From: Mycobacterium asiaticum
GTDB taxonomy: Bacteria > Actinomycetota > Actinomycetes > Mycobacteriales > Mycobacteriaceae
DNA: 64,000 nucleotides
Assembly (NCBI RefSeq): GCF_001673315.1
Contig: NZ_LZLQ01000136.1
Location: 1 to 64,000 of the forward strand
Direction of reading: 5' to 3'
Both the position numbers and the translations under genes were made by a program. Positions 51,587 through 60,148 of this stretch are shown here, piece after piece. Within the stretch, counting starts at the first letter, position 1, and every line of letters starts with the position of its first letter. Below the pieces are notes generated by a model. That model was not told the DNA's origin and searched no databases. It was given only the letters and a program-made list of their open reading frames with translations.

Positions 51587-51600
51587 TAGAACGTGTTCTA
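51587..51600. promoter_or_regulatory. Perfect KstR operator
   Basis: TAGAACGTGTTCTA is a perfect 14-bp palindrome fitting TnnAACnnGTTnnA and equals the KstR consensus form. It lies 9 bp before the Rv0953c-like start, where a bound repressor would block transcription. Confidence 0.85.
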
Positions 51601-51764
51601 CTTTGCCTGCGAGCGGGCCCACCGGAGACGATGCCGGCGGGCCGATGGCGCCTCCGAGCGGCGGCGGGCTTTTGTTCGGGAAGGTGCGCTAGCGTTGTTG
51701 GTCGAATGGCGCCGCACCCGGCGGTGGCGCCGCCGGCATTGCACCGGAAGCAACAGGAGGAGTC

Positions 51765-52664
51765 ATGACCTACTCACCCGGTACTCCCGGATATGGGCAA
51801 TCGCAGTCACCCGGGTCCTACGGCGCCACGAACAGTCCGGCGGCCGCGCCGGCTGAGCCGGGGGACAGCAAGCTCGGGCTGTACCTGACCATGGCGGTGG
51901 CGACCCTGGGTCTGCTGGCGTACTTCGTCAGCTTCGGTCCGATGTTCACCTATAACTCCGACCTCGGTGGATCCAGTGGGGAAATATCCGGCGGAACCGG
52001 AATGGCGGTGACGGCTGCCCTTCTGGCCGCGTTGCTCGCCGGTGTCAATCTGCTACCGAAAGCCAAGAGTTACGTACCGATCGTCGCGGTGCTTTCGGTT
52101 CTGGCCGTCTTGTTGATCATCGCCGCGACCTTCAACAAGCCGAACTCGTTCTCGACGGGTTGGGCGCTCTGGGTCGTCCTGGTGTTGATCGTTTTTCAGG
52201 CGGTGGCTGCGGTCGCTGCGCTACTGCTCGATGCGGGCGTGATCAGCGCCCCGACGCCGCGGCCCAAGTACGACCCGTTCGGCGGATACGGACAATACGG
52301 CCAGTACGGCCAGTACGGCGGTCAACCGGGCGGGTACTACGGTCAGCCGGGTGCACAGCAGCCCGGACAGAACCAGGCCGGCTACGGTTCGCAGTACGGC
52401 AACTACTCGTCGAGCCCCAACCCGCAGTCGGGCGGGTTCCCCGCGCAGCAGCCGCAGCAGTCGGGTCCTCAGCAGCAACAGCAGCAGGGTCCGACGCACA
52501 CCCCGCCCACCGGGTTCCCCAGTTTCAGCCCCCCGCCGCCCGTCAGTGCCGGCTCCGGATCGCAAGGGGGAGCGGCGCCGGTCAATTACTCACAACAGCC
52601 CGCCGAGGGCCAGCAGTCCTACGGCCAGGGCCAGCAGTCGTCGCCTGGTTCGGCGCCGGTCTAA
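51765..52664 (+). CDS. DUF5336 membrane protein (Rv0954-like)
   Basis: The 299-residue protein has a short Pro/Gly N-terminus, four membrane helices between about residues 40 and 160, and a long Gly/Tyr/Gln/Pro-rich tail (YGQYGQYGQYGGQPGGYYGQPG) that is probably disordered. It matches M. tuberculosis Rv0954, related to the 34-kDa antigen and reported to take part in the cell-division complex. AGGAGG lies 6 nt before the ATG. The adjacent perM, also tied to division, supports that role. Confidence 0.88.
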   Translation: MTYSPGTPGYGQSQSPGSYGATNSPAAAPAEPGDSKLGLYLTMAVATLGLLAYFVSFGPMFTYNSDLGGSSGEISGGTGMAVTAALLAALLAGVNLLPKAKSYVPIVAVLSVLAVLLIIAATFNKPNSFSTGWALWVVLVLIVFQAVAAVAALLLDAGVISAPTPRPKYDPFGGYGQYGQYGQYGGQPGGYYGQPGAQQPGQNQAGYGSQYGNYSSSPNPQSGGFPAQQPQQSGPQQQQQQGPTHTPPTGFPSFSPPPPVSAGSGSQGGAAPVNYSQQPAEGQQSYGQGQQSSPGSAPV

Positions 52665-52703
52665 CCGAGCGCTCACGCGCCTGATCAGGCTCGTGCGCGA
52701 AGA

Positions 52704-54008
52704 GTGAGCAGGGTGTCGGACCAGTCCGCGGGCGCTCGGCAGGCGCGTGACCTTGTCAGAGTGGCGTTTGCGCCGGCCGTGGTGGCGCTGGTCGTTATCG
52801 CGGCTGTCACCCTGATCGAACTGCTGATCGCCAACAGCGACATGACCGGCGCGTTGGGTGCCATCGCCAGCATGTGGCTCGGCGTGCACCAAGTGCCGAT
52901 CTCGATCGGCGGCCGGGAACTGGGCGTCATGCCGCTGTTGCCGGTCTTGGTGATGGTGTGGGGCACCGCGCGTGTCACCGCTCGGGCCACCTCGCCGTAC
53001 TCGTCGTGGCTGGTGGTCCGTTGGGTTATCGCATCGTCGTTGGGTGGACCGCTGTTGATGACGGCGATCGCCCTGGCGGTGATCCATGACGCGTCCTCGG
53101 TGCTTACCGAGTTGCAGACGCCCAGCGCTCTGCGGGCCTTCACCAGCGTGCTGGTGGTACATGCGATCGGCGCCGGGATCGGTGTGTGGTCGAGGGTGGG
53201 CCGACGTGCGCTGGCCCGGTCTCCGCTGCCCAACTGGCTGGGTGACGCGCTGCGGGCGGCCGCGGCGGGGGTGTTGGCGTTGGTGGGGTTGTCCGGGATG
53301 GTGACGGCCGGATCGCTGGTGGTGCACTGGGCGACGATGCACGACCTGTACGGCATCACCGAGTCCATCTGGGGGCAGTTCAATCTGACCGCGCTGTCGG
53401 TGTTGTACGCGCCAAACGTCATCGTGGGTGCGTCGGCCGTGGCGGTCGGATCCAGTGCCCATATCGGCTTCACGACGTTCAGCTCTTTTACGGTGTTCGG
53501 CGGAGACGTGCCGGCGCTGCCGATCCTGGCCGCGGCCCCGACGCCGCCGCTCGGTCCAGCGTGGGTCGCCTTGCTGATCGTCGGTGCGGCGTCTGGCGTA
53601 GCCGTGGGGCAACAGTGTGCCCGATATGCGCTGCCGCTCATTCCGGCCGCGGCGAAGCTGCTGGTCGCTGCGCTCGTCGGTGCGACGGTGATGACGCTGC
53701 TGGGGTATGGCGGTGGCGGCAAGCTGGGCAATTTCGGTCATGTCGGTGTCGACAAGAGCGCTTTGTTCCTCGGGGTCCTGTTCTGGTTCACCGCGGTGGG
53801 TGCGATCACCGTGGTGATGGCGGGAGGAATTCGGCGGCGGCCACGGCGACCGCGGCCCAGGCCGGCGCCGGTTGAGCCGAGTGGCGACGTCACCGCCGCC
53901 GAGCCGGCACTCGGGGTTTTCGACGACGATTTGGTCGAAGATCCGGCGCAAGAGCCGGCGCAAGACCCGCCGAAAGAACCCGCTGATCCGTCTGACGAAG
54001 AAAACTGA
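52704..54008 (+). CDS. perM: PerM-like membrane protein (DUF6350)
   Basis: The 434-residue protein has about nine to ten membrane helices and an acidic/Pro-rich C-terminal tail (ALGVFDDDLVEDPAQEPAQDPP). It corresponds to M. tuberculosis PerM (Rv0955), required for growth at low Mg2+ and persistence, and linked to the divisome protein FtsB. GTG 52704 is the start, 39 bp after the DUF5336 gene, so the two are probably one operon. Confidence 0.9.
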   Translation: MSRVSDQSAGARQARDLVRVAFAPAVVALVVIAAVTLIELLIANSDMTGALGAIASMWLGVHQVPISIGGRELGVMPLLPVLVMVWGTARVTARATSPYSSWLVVRWVIASSLGGPLLMTAIALAVIHDASSVLTELQTPSALRAFTSVLVVHAIGAGIGVWSRVGRRALARSPLPNWLGDALRAAAAGVLALVGLSGMVTAGSLVVHWATMHDLYGITESIWGQFNLTALSVLYAPNVIVGASAVAVGSSAHIGFTTFSSFTVFGGDVPALPILAAAPTPPLGPAWVALLIVGAASGVAVGQQCARYALPLIPAAAKLLVAALVGATVMTLLGYGGGGKLGNFGHVGVDKSALFLGVLFWFTAVGAITVVMAGGIRRRPRRPRPRPAPVEPSGDVTAAEPALGVFDDDLVEDPAQEPAQDPPKEPADPSDEEN

Positions 54009-54030
54009 CCTCGCCTTCGTCGGTATGACG

Positions 54031-54105
54031 TCGATATGGCCTCGACATGACTCGACATGCCCTCGACATGGCCTCGATGTGGCCTCGACATGGCCTCGAT
54101 ATGGC
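54031..54105. repeat. Seven-unit 11-bp tandem repeat
   Basis: About seven degenerate copies of CTCGACATGGC (variants TCGATATGGC, CTCGACATGA, CTCGATGTGGC) run without gap between perM and purN. One strand therefore repeats the CATG palindrome within each unit. It is probably copy-number variable. Confidence 0.93.
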
Positions 54106-54287
54106 GGTGCCGGCGTCGTCGGCGGTGTCGGCGTCGTCGCCGAGATACGCGCGCCGTTGTCGCGCCAAGCCGGGCAAAGGGCCACCCGCCGAGACCAGGT
54201 GCTGGCGGGGCAACAGTGGCTAGAGAGCCGCATGTGAACGGCACGGGTCAAGGCTCATGCCTATCGCCACCCGGCTAGGCTTCGCGT

Positions 54288-54929
54288 GTGCAGGAACCGC
54301 TCCGTGTGCCCCCGAGTGCGCCGGCGAGACTGGTGGTTTTGGCGTCCGGCACCGGTTCATTGTTGAGCTCACTGCTTGCCGCAGCCGTCGGGGACTACCC
54401 GGCCAGAGTGGTAGCCGTCGGCGTTGACCGCCACTGCCGGGCCACCGAGATCGCCGCTGAGGCGGCCGTACCGGCCTACCAGGTCAGGGTCGACGAATAT
54501 CCCAGCCGACAGGACTGGGACGCCGCCGTCACGGCAGCCACCGCCGAGCACCAGCCCGACCTGATCGTCTCCGCCGGCTTCATGAGAATCCTTGGCCCGC
54601 AATTCCTTTCGCGCTTCATGGGACGCACCCTCAACACCCACCCGGCGCTGCTGCCTGCCTTCCCGGGCGCACACGGTGTGCGCGACGCGCTGGCCTACGG
54701 CGTGAAGGTCACCGGCTGTACGGTGCATCTGGTCGATGCGGGCGTCGACACCGGTCCGATACTGGCGCAGCAAGCCGTCGAAGTACTCGACGGCGACAAC
54801 GAAGAGACCTTGCACGAACGCATAAAGGTTGTCGAACGGCAACTCCTGGTGAAGGTGGTGGCCGCTATCGCAATGGGCGGTGTGACGGTGAGCGAACGAA
54901 AGGCGACCCTAGGGATGAGCACAGCATGA
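54288..54929 (+). CDS. purN: Phosphoribosylglycinamide formyltransferase PurN
   Basis: The 213-residue protein has the GART fold: LVVLASGTGSLLSSLL for substrate binding, and the catalytic Asn/His/Asp in NTHPALLPAFPGAHGV and LVDAGVDTGPILAQ. It transfers formyl from formyl-THF to GAR in purine synthesis. GTG 54288 is the start. The stop overlaps the purH ATG by 4 nt. Confidence 0.96.
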   Translation: MQEPLRVPPSAPARLVVLASGTGSLLSSLLAAAVGDYPARVVAVGVDRHCRATEIAAEAAVPAYQVRVDEYPSRQDWDAAVTAATAEHQPDLIVSAGFMRILGPQFLSRFMGRTLNTHPALLPAFPGAHGVRDALAYGVKVTGCTVHLVDAGVDTGPILAQQAVEVLDGDNEETLHERIKVVERQLLVKVVAAIAMGGVTVSERKATLGMSTA

Positions 54930-56491
54930 GCGTGGATAAGAAGCCAATCCGCCGCGCATTGATCAGCGTGTACGACAAGACCGGTCTGGTCGAGCTCGCC
55001 CAAGGCCTCGCCGCGGCCGGTGTCGAGATCGTCTCGACCGGGTCGACGGCGAAGACCATTGCCGACAAAGCGATTCCGGTGACCCGTGTCGAGGAACTCA
55101 CCGGATTCCCCGAGGTGCTCGATGGCCGCGTCAAAACCCTGCACCCCAAGGTCCATGCCGGGCTGCTGGCCGATCTTCGCAAACCCGAACACCAGGCCGC
55201 ACTCGAAGAACTCGGCATTGCCGGGTTCGAACTTGTCGTCGTCAATCTCTATCCGTTCACCCAGACCGTCGCTTCCGGCGCCGGCGTCGACGAGTGCGTC
55301 GAGCAGATCGACATCGGCGGGCCCTCGATGGTGCGTGCGGCGGCCAAGAATCACCCGAGTGTCGCCGTCGTCACCGACCCGCGCGGTTACGACGGGGTGC
55401 TGGCCGCGGTGCGCGACGGCGGGTTCACCCTCGCGGAACGTAAGAAGCTGGCGTCGCTGGCGTTTCAGCACACCGCGGAATACGACATCGCCGTCGCGAC
55501 CTGGATGCAGCAGACCCTGGCACCCGAGGACCCCCCGCAGGAGTTCCCGCACTTCTTCGCCCGCAATTGGCGCCGCCAGGCGACCTTGCGCTACGGCGAG
55601 AACCCGCACCAGCAGGCCGCGCTCTACGCCGATCCCGCGGCCTGGCCGGGTCTGGCACAGGCCGAGCAGTTGCACGGAAAAGAGATGTCCTACAACAACT
55701 TCACCGACGCCGACGCGGCCTGGCGCGCCGCCTTCGACCATGAGCAGACCTGCGTCGCGATCATCAAGCACGCGAACCCGTGCGGCATCGCGATTTCGGA
55801 CGTCTCAGTGGCCGACGCGCACCGCAAGGCCCACGAGTGCGACCCGCTGAGCGCCTTCGGCGGTGTGATCGCGGCCAATACCGAAGTCAGCGTCGAGATG
55901 GCGGAGTATGTCAGCACGATCTTCACCGAGGTGATCGTCGCGCCGGCCTACGCTCCCGGTGCGCTCGACGTGTTGACCCGCAAGAAGAACATCCGCGTAC
56001 TGGTGGCATCCGAACCGCTGGTCGGTGGGCATGAGTTGCGGCCGATCAGCGGGGGACTGCTGATCCAGCAGCGCGACCAACTCGACGCGCATGGTGACAA
56101 CCCGAACAATTGGACGTTGGCCACCGGCGAGCCCGCCGACCCCGCCACCCTGACCGACCTGGTCTTCGCGTGGCGTGCCTGCCGCGCGGTCAAGTCCAAC
56201 GCGATCGTGGTCGTGGCCGGAGGTGCCACCATCGGCGTCGGCATGGGGCAGGTCAACCGAGTCGACGCGGCTCGGTTGGCGGTCGAACGTGGCGGCGACC
56301 GGGTGCGCGGCGCGGTCGGAGCCTCCGACGCCTTCTTCCCGTTCCCGGACGGCCTCGAGACGCTCGCCGCCGCTGGAGTCAAAGCGATTGTGCATCCCGG
56401 CGGTTCGGTCCGGGACGACGAGGTGACTGCGGCGGCAACCAAGGCGGGCGTCACGCTCTACCTCACCGGCGCACGCCACTTCGCGCACTAG
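54926..56491 (+). CDS. purH: Bifunctional AICAR transformylase/IMP cyclohydrolase PurH
   Basis: The 521-residue protein has an MGS-like IMP cyclohydrolase domain (about 1-190: RRALISVYDKTGLVELAQGL, GRVKTLHPKVHAGLL). The AICAR transformylase domain follows, with RYGENPHQQAALY and KHANPCGIA. It carries out the last two steps of IMP synthesis. Translation is coupled to purN. Confidence 0.97.
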   Translation: MSVDKKPIRRALISVYDKTGLVELAQGLAAAGVEIVSTGSTAKTIADKAIPVTRVEELTGFPEVLDGRVKTLHPKVHAGLLADLRKPEHQAALEELGIAGFELVVVNLYPFTQTVASGAGVDECVEQIDIGGPSMVRAAAKNHPSVAVVTDPRGYDGVLAAVRDGGFTLAERKKLASLAFQHTAEYDIAVATWMQQTLAPEDPPQEFPHFFARNWRRQATLRYGENPHQQAALYADPAAWPGLAQAEQLHGKEMSYNNFTDADAAWRAAFDHEQTCVAIIKHANPCGIAISDVSVADAHRKAHECDPLSAFGGVIAANTEVSVEMAEYVSTIFTEVIVAPAYAPGALDVLTRKKNIRVLVASEPLVGGHELRPISGGLLIQQRDQLDAHGDNPNNWTLATGEPADPATLTDLVFAWRACRAVKSNAIVVVAGGATIGVGMGQVNRVDAARLAVERGGDRVRGAVGASDAFFPFPDGLETLAAAGVKAIVHPGGSVRDDEVTAAATKAGVTLYLTGARHFAH

Positions 56492-56492
56492 A

Positions 56493-56579
56493 ACTAAGCC
56501 GCCCGCGGCTACGCCGCTACTAAGCCGCCCGCGGCTACGCCGCTACTAAGCCGCCAGCGGCTACGCCGCAACTAAGCCG
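56493..56579. repeat. 26-bp tandem repeat, 3.4 copies, after purH
   Basis: Three consecutive 26-bp units (56493-56518, 56519-56544, 56545-56570) plus a 9-bp partial fourth follow the purH stop. Each contains the hairpin-forming CCGC-cc-GCGG. The third unit differs at two bases. It could act as a multi-hairpin transcript end and is likely copy-number variable. Confidence 0.95.
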
Positions 56580-56633
56580 AGAGTGAAACTCGCGACGCGA
56601 CACGCCGGTGGTGCGTCGGGAAAGTCACTCTCG
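56578..56633. other. Two-part inverted repeat upstream of the MoxR-type ATPase
   Basis: Outer arms CGAGAGTGA (56578-56586) and TCACTCTCG (56625-56633) are perfect. Inner arms CGACGC (56593-56598) and GCGTCG (56613-56618) lie inside them, giving a stem-internal loop-stem structure that ends 36 bp before the next gene. It may be a terminator for purH or a leader RNA element. Confidence 0.65.
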
Positions 56634-56669
56634 TCGGCACGGGAAAACAGAGCGTCGTAGCTTGGAGAG

Positions 56670-58052
56670 GTGACTTCACCGAGCAATCTGCCCCGCACCG
56701 TTGGAGAGCTGCGCGCCTCTGGCCATCGTGAGCGGGGAGTCAAGCAGGAAATCCGCCAGAATCTGCTGACCGCACTGTCCGAGGGCGACGACATTTGGCC
56801 TGGAATCCTGGGGTTTGATGACACCGTCATCCCGCAACTGGAGCGGGCCCTGATCGCCGGCCACGACTTCGTGCTGCTGGGCGAGCGCGGCCAGGGCAAG
56901 ACCCGCTTGCTGCGCGCGCTTACCGGTCTGCTGGACGAGTGGACGCCGGTCATCGAAGGCTCGGAATTGGGTGAGCACCCGTACACCCCAATTACGCCGG
57001 AGTGGATCCGCCGCGCTGCACAGCTGCAAGACGACCTGCCGATCGCCTGGAAACACCGCAGCGAGCGGTACACCGAGAAGCTGGCCACCCCCGACACCAG
57101 CGTCGCCGACCTCGTCGGTGACATCGACCCGATCAAGGTCGCCGAGGGCCGCAGCCTCGGGGATCCCGAAACCATCGCTTACGGGCTGATCCCGCGGGCA
57201 CACCGCGGCATCGTCGCCGTCAACGAACTGCCCGACCTCGCCGAGCGGATCCAGGTGTCGATGCTCAATGTCATGGAGGAGCGGGACATCCAGGTCCGCG
57301 GCTACACCTTGCGGCTCCCGCTCGACGTCCTGGTGGTGGCCAGTGCCAATCCGGAGGACTACACCAACCGCGGCCGCATCATCACCCCGCTCAAGGACCG
57401 CTTCGGCGCCGAGATCCGCACCCACTACCCGCTCGAACTCAGCGCCGAAATCGGCGTCATCGCCCAAGAGGCGCACCTGAGCGCGCAGGTGCCCGACTAC
57501 CTGCTGCAGGTGATCGCGCGTTTCGCCCGTTACCTGAGGGAGTCCAGTTCGGTCGACCAGCGCTCCGGGGTTTCGGCGCGGTTCGCCATCGCCGCGGCCG
57601 AGACGGTCGCCGCGGCGGCCCGGCACCGCGGCGCGATCCTGGGCGAGACCGACCCCGTCGCCCGGGTCGTCGACCTCGGCACGATCATCGAAGTGCTGCG
57701 CGGCAAACTGGAATTCGAGTCCGGCGAGGAAGGCCGCGAGCAAGCCGTGCTGGAGCATCTGCTGCGCCGCTCCACGGCCGACACCGCCTCCCGGGTGTTG
57801 GGTGGCATCGACGTGGGGACCCTGGTGTCAGCCGTTGAGGGCGGTTCCGCGGTGACGACGGGCGAGCGGGTGTCGGCCAAGGACGTGCTGGCGGCGGTAC
57901 CGGGACTGCCGGTGGTGGAGAAGATCGCCGCGAAGCTCGGCGCCGAGTCCGAAGGGGAACGCGCCGCGGCATTGGAGTTGGCCTTGGAGGCGTTGTATCT
58001 GGCAAAGCGGGTCGACAAGGTATCCGGAGAAGGGCAAACCGTTTATGGGTAG
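56670..58052 (+). CDS. AAA+ ATPase of magnesium-chelatase/MoxR type (Rv0958-like)
   Basis: The 460-residue protein has Walker A GERGQGKT (about residues 71-78), a Walker B-like stretch near IVAVNELPDLAERIQVSMLNVMEERDIQVRGY, and VVASANPEDYTNRGRIITPLKDRFG (sensor region). No BchH partner is present; the coupled VWA gene suggests a MoxR/VWA-type chaperone that matures metal-containing or envelope complexes. GTG 56670 is the start. Its last 8 bp overlap the VWA gene. Confidence 0.88.
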   Translation: MTSPSNLPRTVGELRASGHRERGVKQEIRQNLLTALSEGDDIWPGILGFDDTVIPQLERALIAGHDFVLLGERGQGKTRLLRALTGLLDEWTPVIEGSELGEHPYTPITPEWIRRAAQLQDDLPIAWKHRSERYTEKLATPDTSVADLVGDIDPIKVAEGRSLGDPETIAYGLIPRAHRGIVAVNELPDLAERIQVSMLNVMEERDIQVRGYTLRLPLDVLVVASANPEDYTNRGRIITPLKDRFGAEIRTHYPLELSAEIGVIAQEAHLSAQVPDYLLQVIARFARYLRESSSVDQRSGVSARFAIAAAETVAAAARHRGAILGETDPVARVVDLGTIIEVLRGKLEFESGEEGREQAVLEHLLRRSTADTASRVLGGIDVGTLVSAVEGGSAVTTGERVSAKDVLAAVPGLPVVEKIAAKLGAESEGERAAALELALEALYLAKRVDKVSGEGQTVYG

Positions 58053-60072
58053 ATCTGACGGTGACGACCCGCAGGGCCCGGCTTCGCCGCGCTCGCGATC
58101 GTCACTAGGGCACTCGTCGCGGTACTCGGCGTACACCGGCGGGCCCGACCCGCTGGCTCCGCCGGTGGATCTGCGTGAGGCGCTCGAGCAGATCGGGCAG
58201 GACGTCATGGCCGGCACCTCACCGCGCCGGGCGCTGTCCGAGCTGCTGCGTCGGGGCACCGAGAACATGCGCGGCGCCGACCGACTGGCCGCCGAGGCCA
58301 ACCGTAAGCGACGGGACCTGCTGCGGCGCAACAACTTGGACGGCACCCTGCAAGAAGTCAAGAAGCTGCTCGATGAGGCCGTGCTGGCCGAGCGCAAGGA
58401 ATTGGCGCGCGCCCTGGACGACGACGCCCGGTTCTCCGAGCTTCAGCTGGAAGCACTGCCGCCCTCACCGGCCAAGGCGGTTCAGGAACTCTCCGAATAC
58501 AACTGGCGCAGCAGCGAGGCCCGCCAGAAATACGAGGAGATCAAGGATCTGCTCGGCCGCGAAATGCTGGACCAACGCTTCGCCGGCATGAAGCAAGCGC
58601 TCGAAGGTGCCACCGACGAGGACCGCCAGCGCGTCAACGAGATGCTCGACGACTTGAACAACCTGTTAGACAAGCATTCTCGCGGCGAAGACAGCCAGCA
58701 GGATTTCGACGACTTCATGAATAAGCACGGCGAGTTCTTCCCGGAGAACCCGCGCAATGTCGAGGAGCTGCTGGACTCGCTGGCCAAGCGTGCCGCGGCC
58801 GCGCAGCGGTTCCGCAACAGCCTCAGTCAGCAGCAGCGAGACGAGCTGGATACATTGGCGCAGCAGGCTTTCGGATCGCCGTCGCTGATGCAGGCGCTCG
58901 GCCGTCTGGATGCTCATCTGCAGGCCGCGCGCCCTGGTGAGGACTGGACGGGTGAACAGCAGTTCTCCGGCGACAATCCACTCGGTATGGGCGAGGGCGC
59001 GCAGGCGCTGTCAGACATCGGCGAGCTGGAGCAACTCGCCGACCAGCTGTCCCAGGCATACCCCGGTGCCAGCATGGACGACGTCGACCTCGACGCATTG
59101 GCCCGCCAGCTCGGTGACGAGGCGGCCGTCGACGCGCGCACACTTGCCGAACTCGAACGGGCGCTCGTCAATCAGGGGTTCCTGGATCGCGGTTCGGACG
59201 GTCAGTGGCGATTGTCGCCGAAAGCCATGCGGCGCTTGGGGGAGACGGCGCTGCGTGATGTGGCACAACAACTCGCCGGGCGGCGCGGTGAACGGGACCA
59301 CCGGCGGGCAGGGGCTGCCGGGGAGTTGACGGGTGCTACCCGGCCCTGGCAGTTCGGTGACACCGAGCCGTGGAACATCTCCCGCACGCTGACCAACGCC
59401 GTGCTGCGCCAGTCCGGCACCCGCACGCTGGACCAACCGCTGCGCATCACCGTCGACGACGTCGAGGTCTCCGAGACCGAGACGCGCACCCAGGCCGCGG
59501 TGGCGCTTCTGGTAGACACCTCGTTCTCCATGGTGATGGAAAACCGCTGGCTGCCGATGAAGCGCACAGCGCTGGCGCTCAATCACCTGGTGTGCACCCG
59601 GTTTCGATCAGATGCCTTGCAGATCATCGCATTTGGCCGCTATGCGCGAACGGTGTCCGCCGCCGAGCTGACGGGACTGGAGGGAGTGTACGAGCAGGGC
59701 ACCAACCTGCACCACGCCCTTGCCCTGGCCGGAAGGCACTTACGCAGGCACCCCAATTCGCAGCCCGTTGTGCTGGTCGTGACCGACGGTGAACCGACGG
59801 CACACCTCGAAGATTTCGACGGGGACGGCACGTCGGTGTTCTTCGATTACCCGCCGCACCCGCGGACGATCTCTTTCACCGTGAAAGGTTTCGACGAGAT
59901 GGCTCGTCTCGGCGCGCAAATCACGATTTTCCGGCTCGGTAGCGATCCCGGACTTGCGCGGTTTTTGGACAGGATTGCCCGCCGGGTGGAGGGACGTGTG
60001 GTGGTTCCAGATCTCGACGGGTTGGGCGCAGCCGTGGTGGGCGACTACCTACGGTCCCGGCGCCGCCGCTGA
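58045..60072 (+). CDS. VWA-domain protein (Rv0959-like)
   Basis: The 675-residue protein has a long charged, helical N-terminal region (residues 30-400, Arg/Asp/Glu-rich with coiled-coil character) and a C-terminal VWA domain. The domain has a MIDAS motif DTSFS near residue 490 and VVLVVTDGEPTAHLEDF. It is translationally coupled to the AAA+ ATPase and is its expected partner. Confidence 0.88.
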   Translation: MGRSDGDDPQGPASPRSRSSLGHSSRYSAYTGGPDPLAPPVDLREALEQIGQDVMAGTSPRRALSELLRRGTENMRGADRLAAEANRKRRDLLRRNNLDGTLQEVKKLLDEAVLAERKELARALDDDARFSELQLEALPPSPAKAVQELSEYNWRSSEARQKYEEIKDLLGREMLDQRFAGMKQALEGATDEDRQRVNEMLDDLNNLLDKHSRGEDSQQDFDDFMNKHGEFFPENPRNVEELLDSLAKRAAAAQRFRNSLSQQQRDELDTLAQQAFGSPSLMQALGRLDAHLQAARPGEDWTGEQQFSGDNPLGMGEGAQALSDIGELEQLADQLSQAYPGASMDDVDLDALARQLGDEAAVDARTLAELERALVNQGFLDRGSDGQWRLSPKAMRRLGETALRDVAQQLAGRRGERDHRRAGAAGELTGATRPWQFGDTEPWNISRTLTNAVLRQSGTRTLDQPLRITVDDVEVSETETRTQAAVALLVDTSFSMVMENRWLPMKRTALALNHLVCTRFRSDALQIIAFGRYARTVSAAELTGLEGVYEQGTNLHHALALAGRHLRRHPNSQPVVLVVTDGEPTAHLEDFDGDGTSVFFDYPPHPRTISFTVKGFDEMARLGAQITIFRLGSDPGLARFLDRIARRVEGRVVVPDLDGLGAAVVGDYLRSRRRR

Positions 60073-60148
60073 TCCCCTTCCGTCGGCGGCGATAAGCCTC
60101 GTGCACATTCGCGGCGATGACGCCCACTTTCGCGGGTGAAAGATCCTG

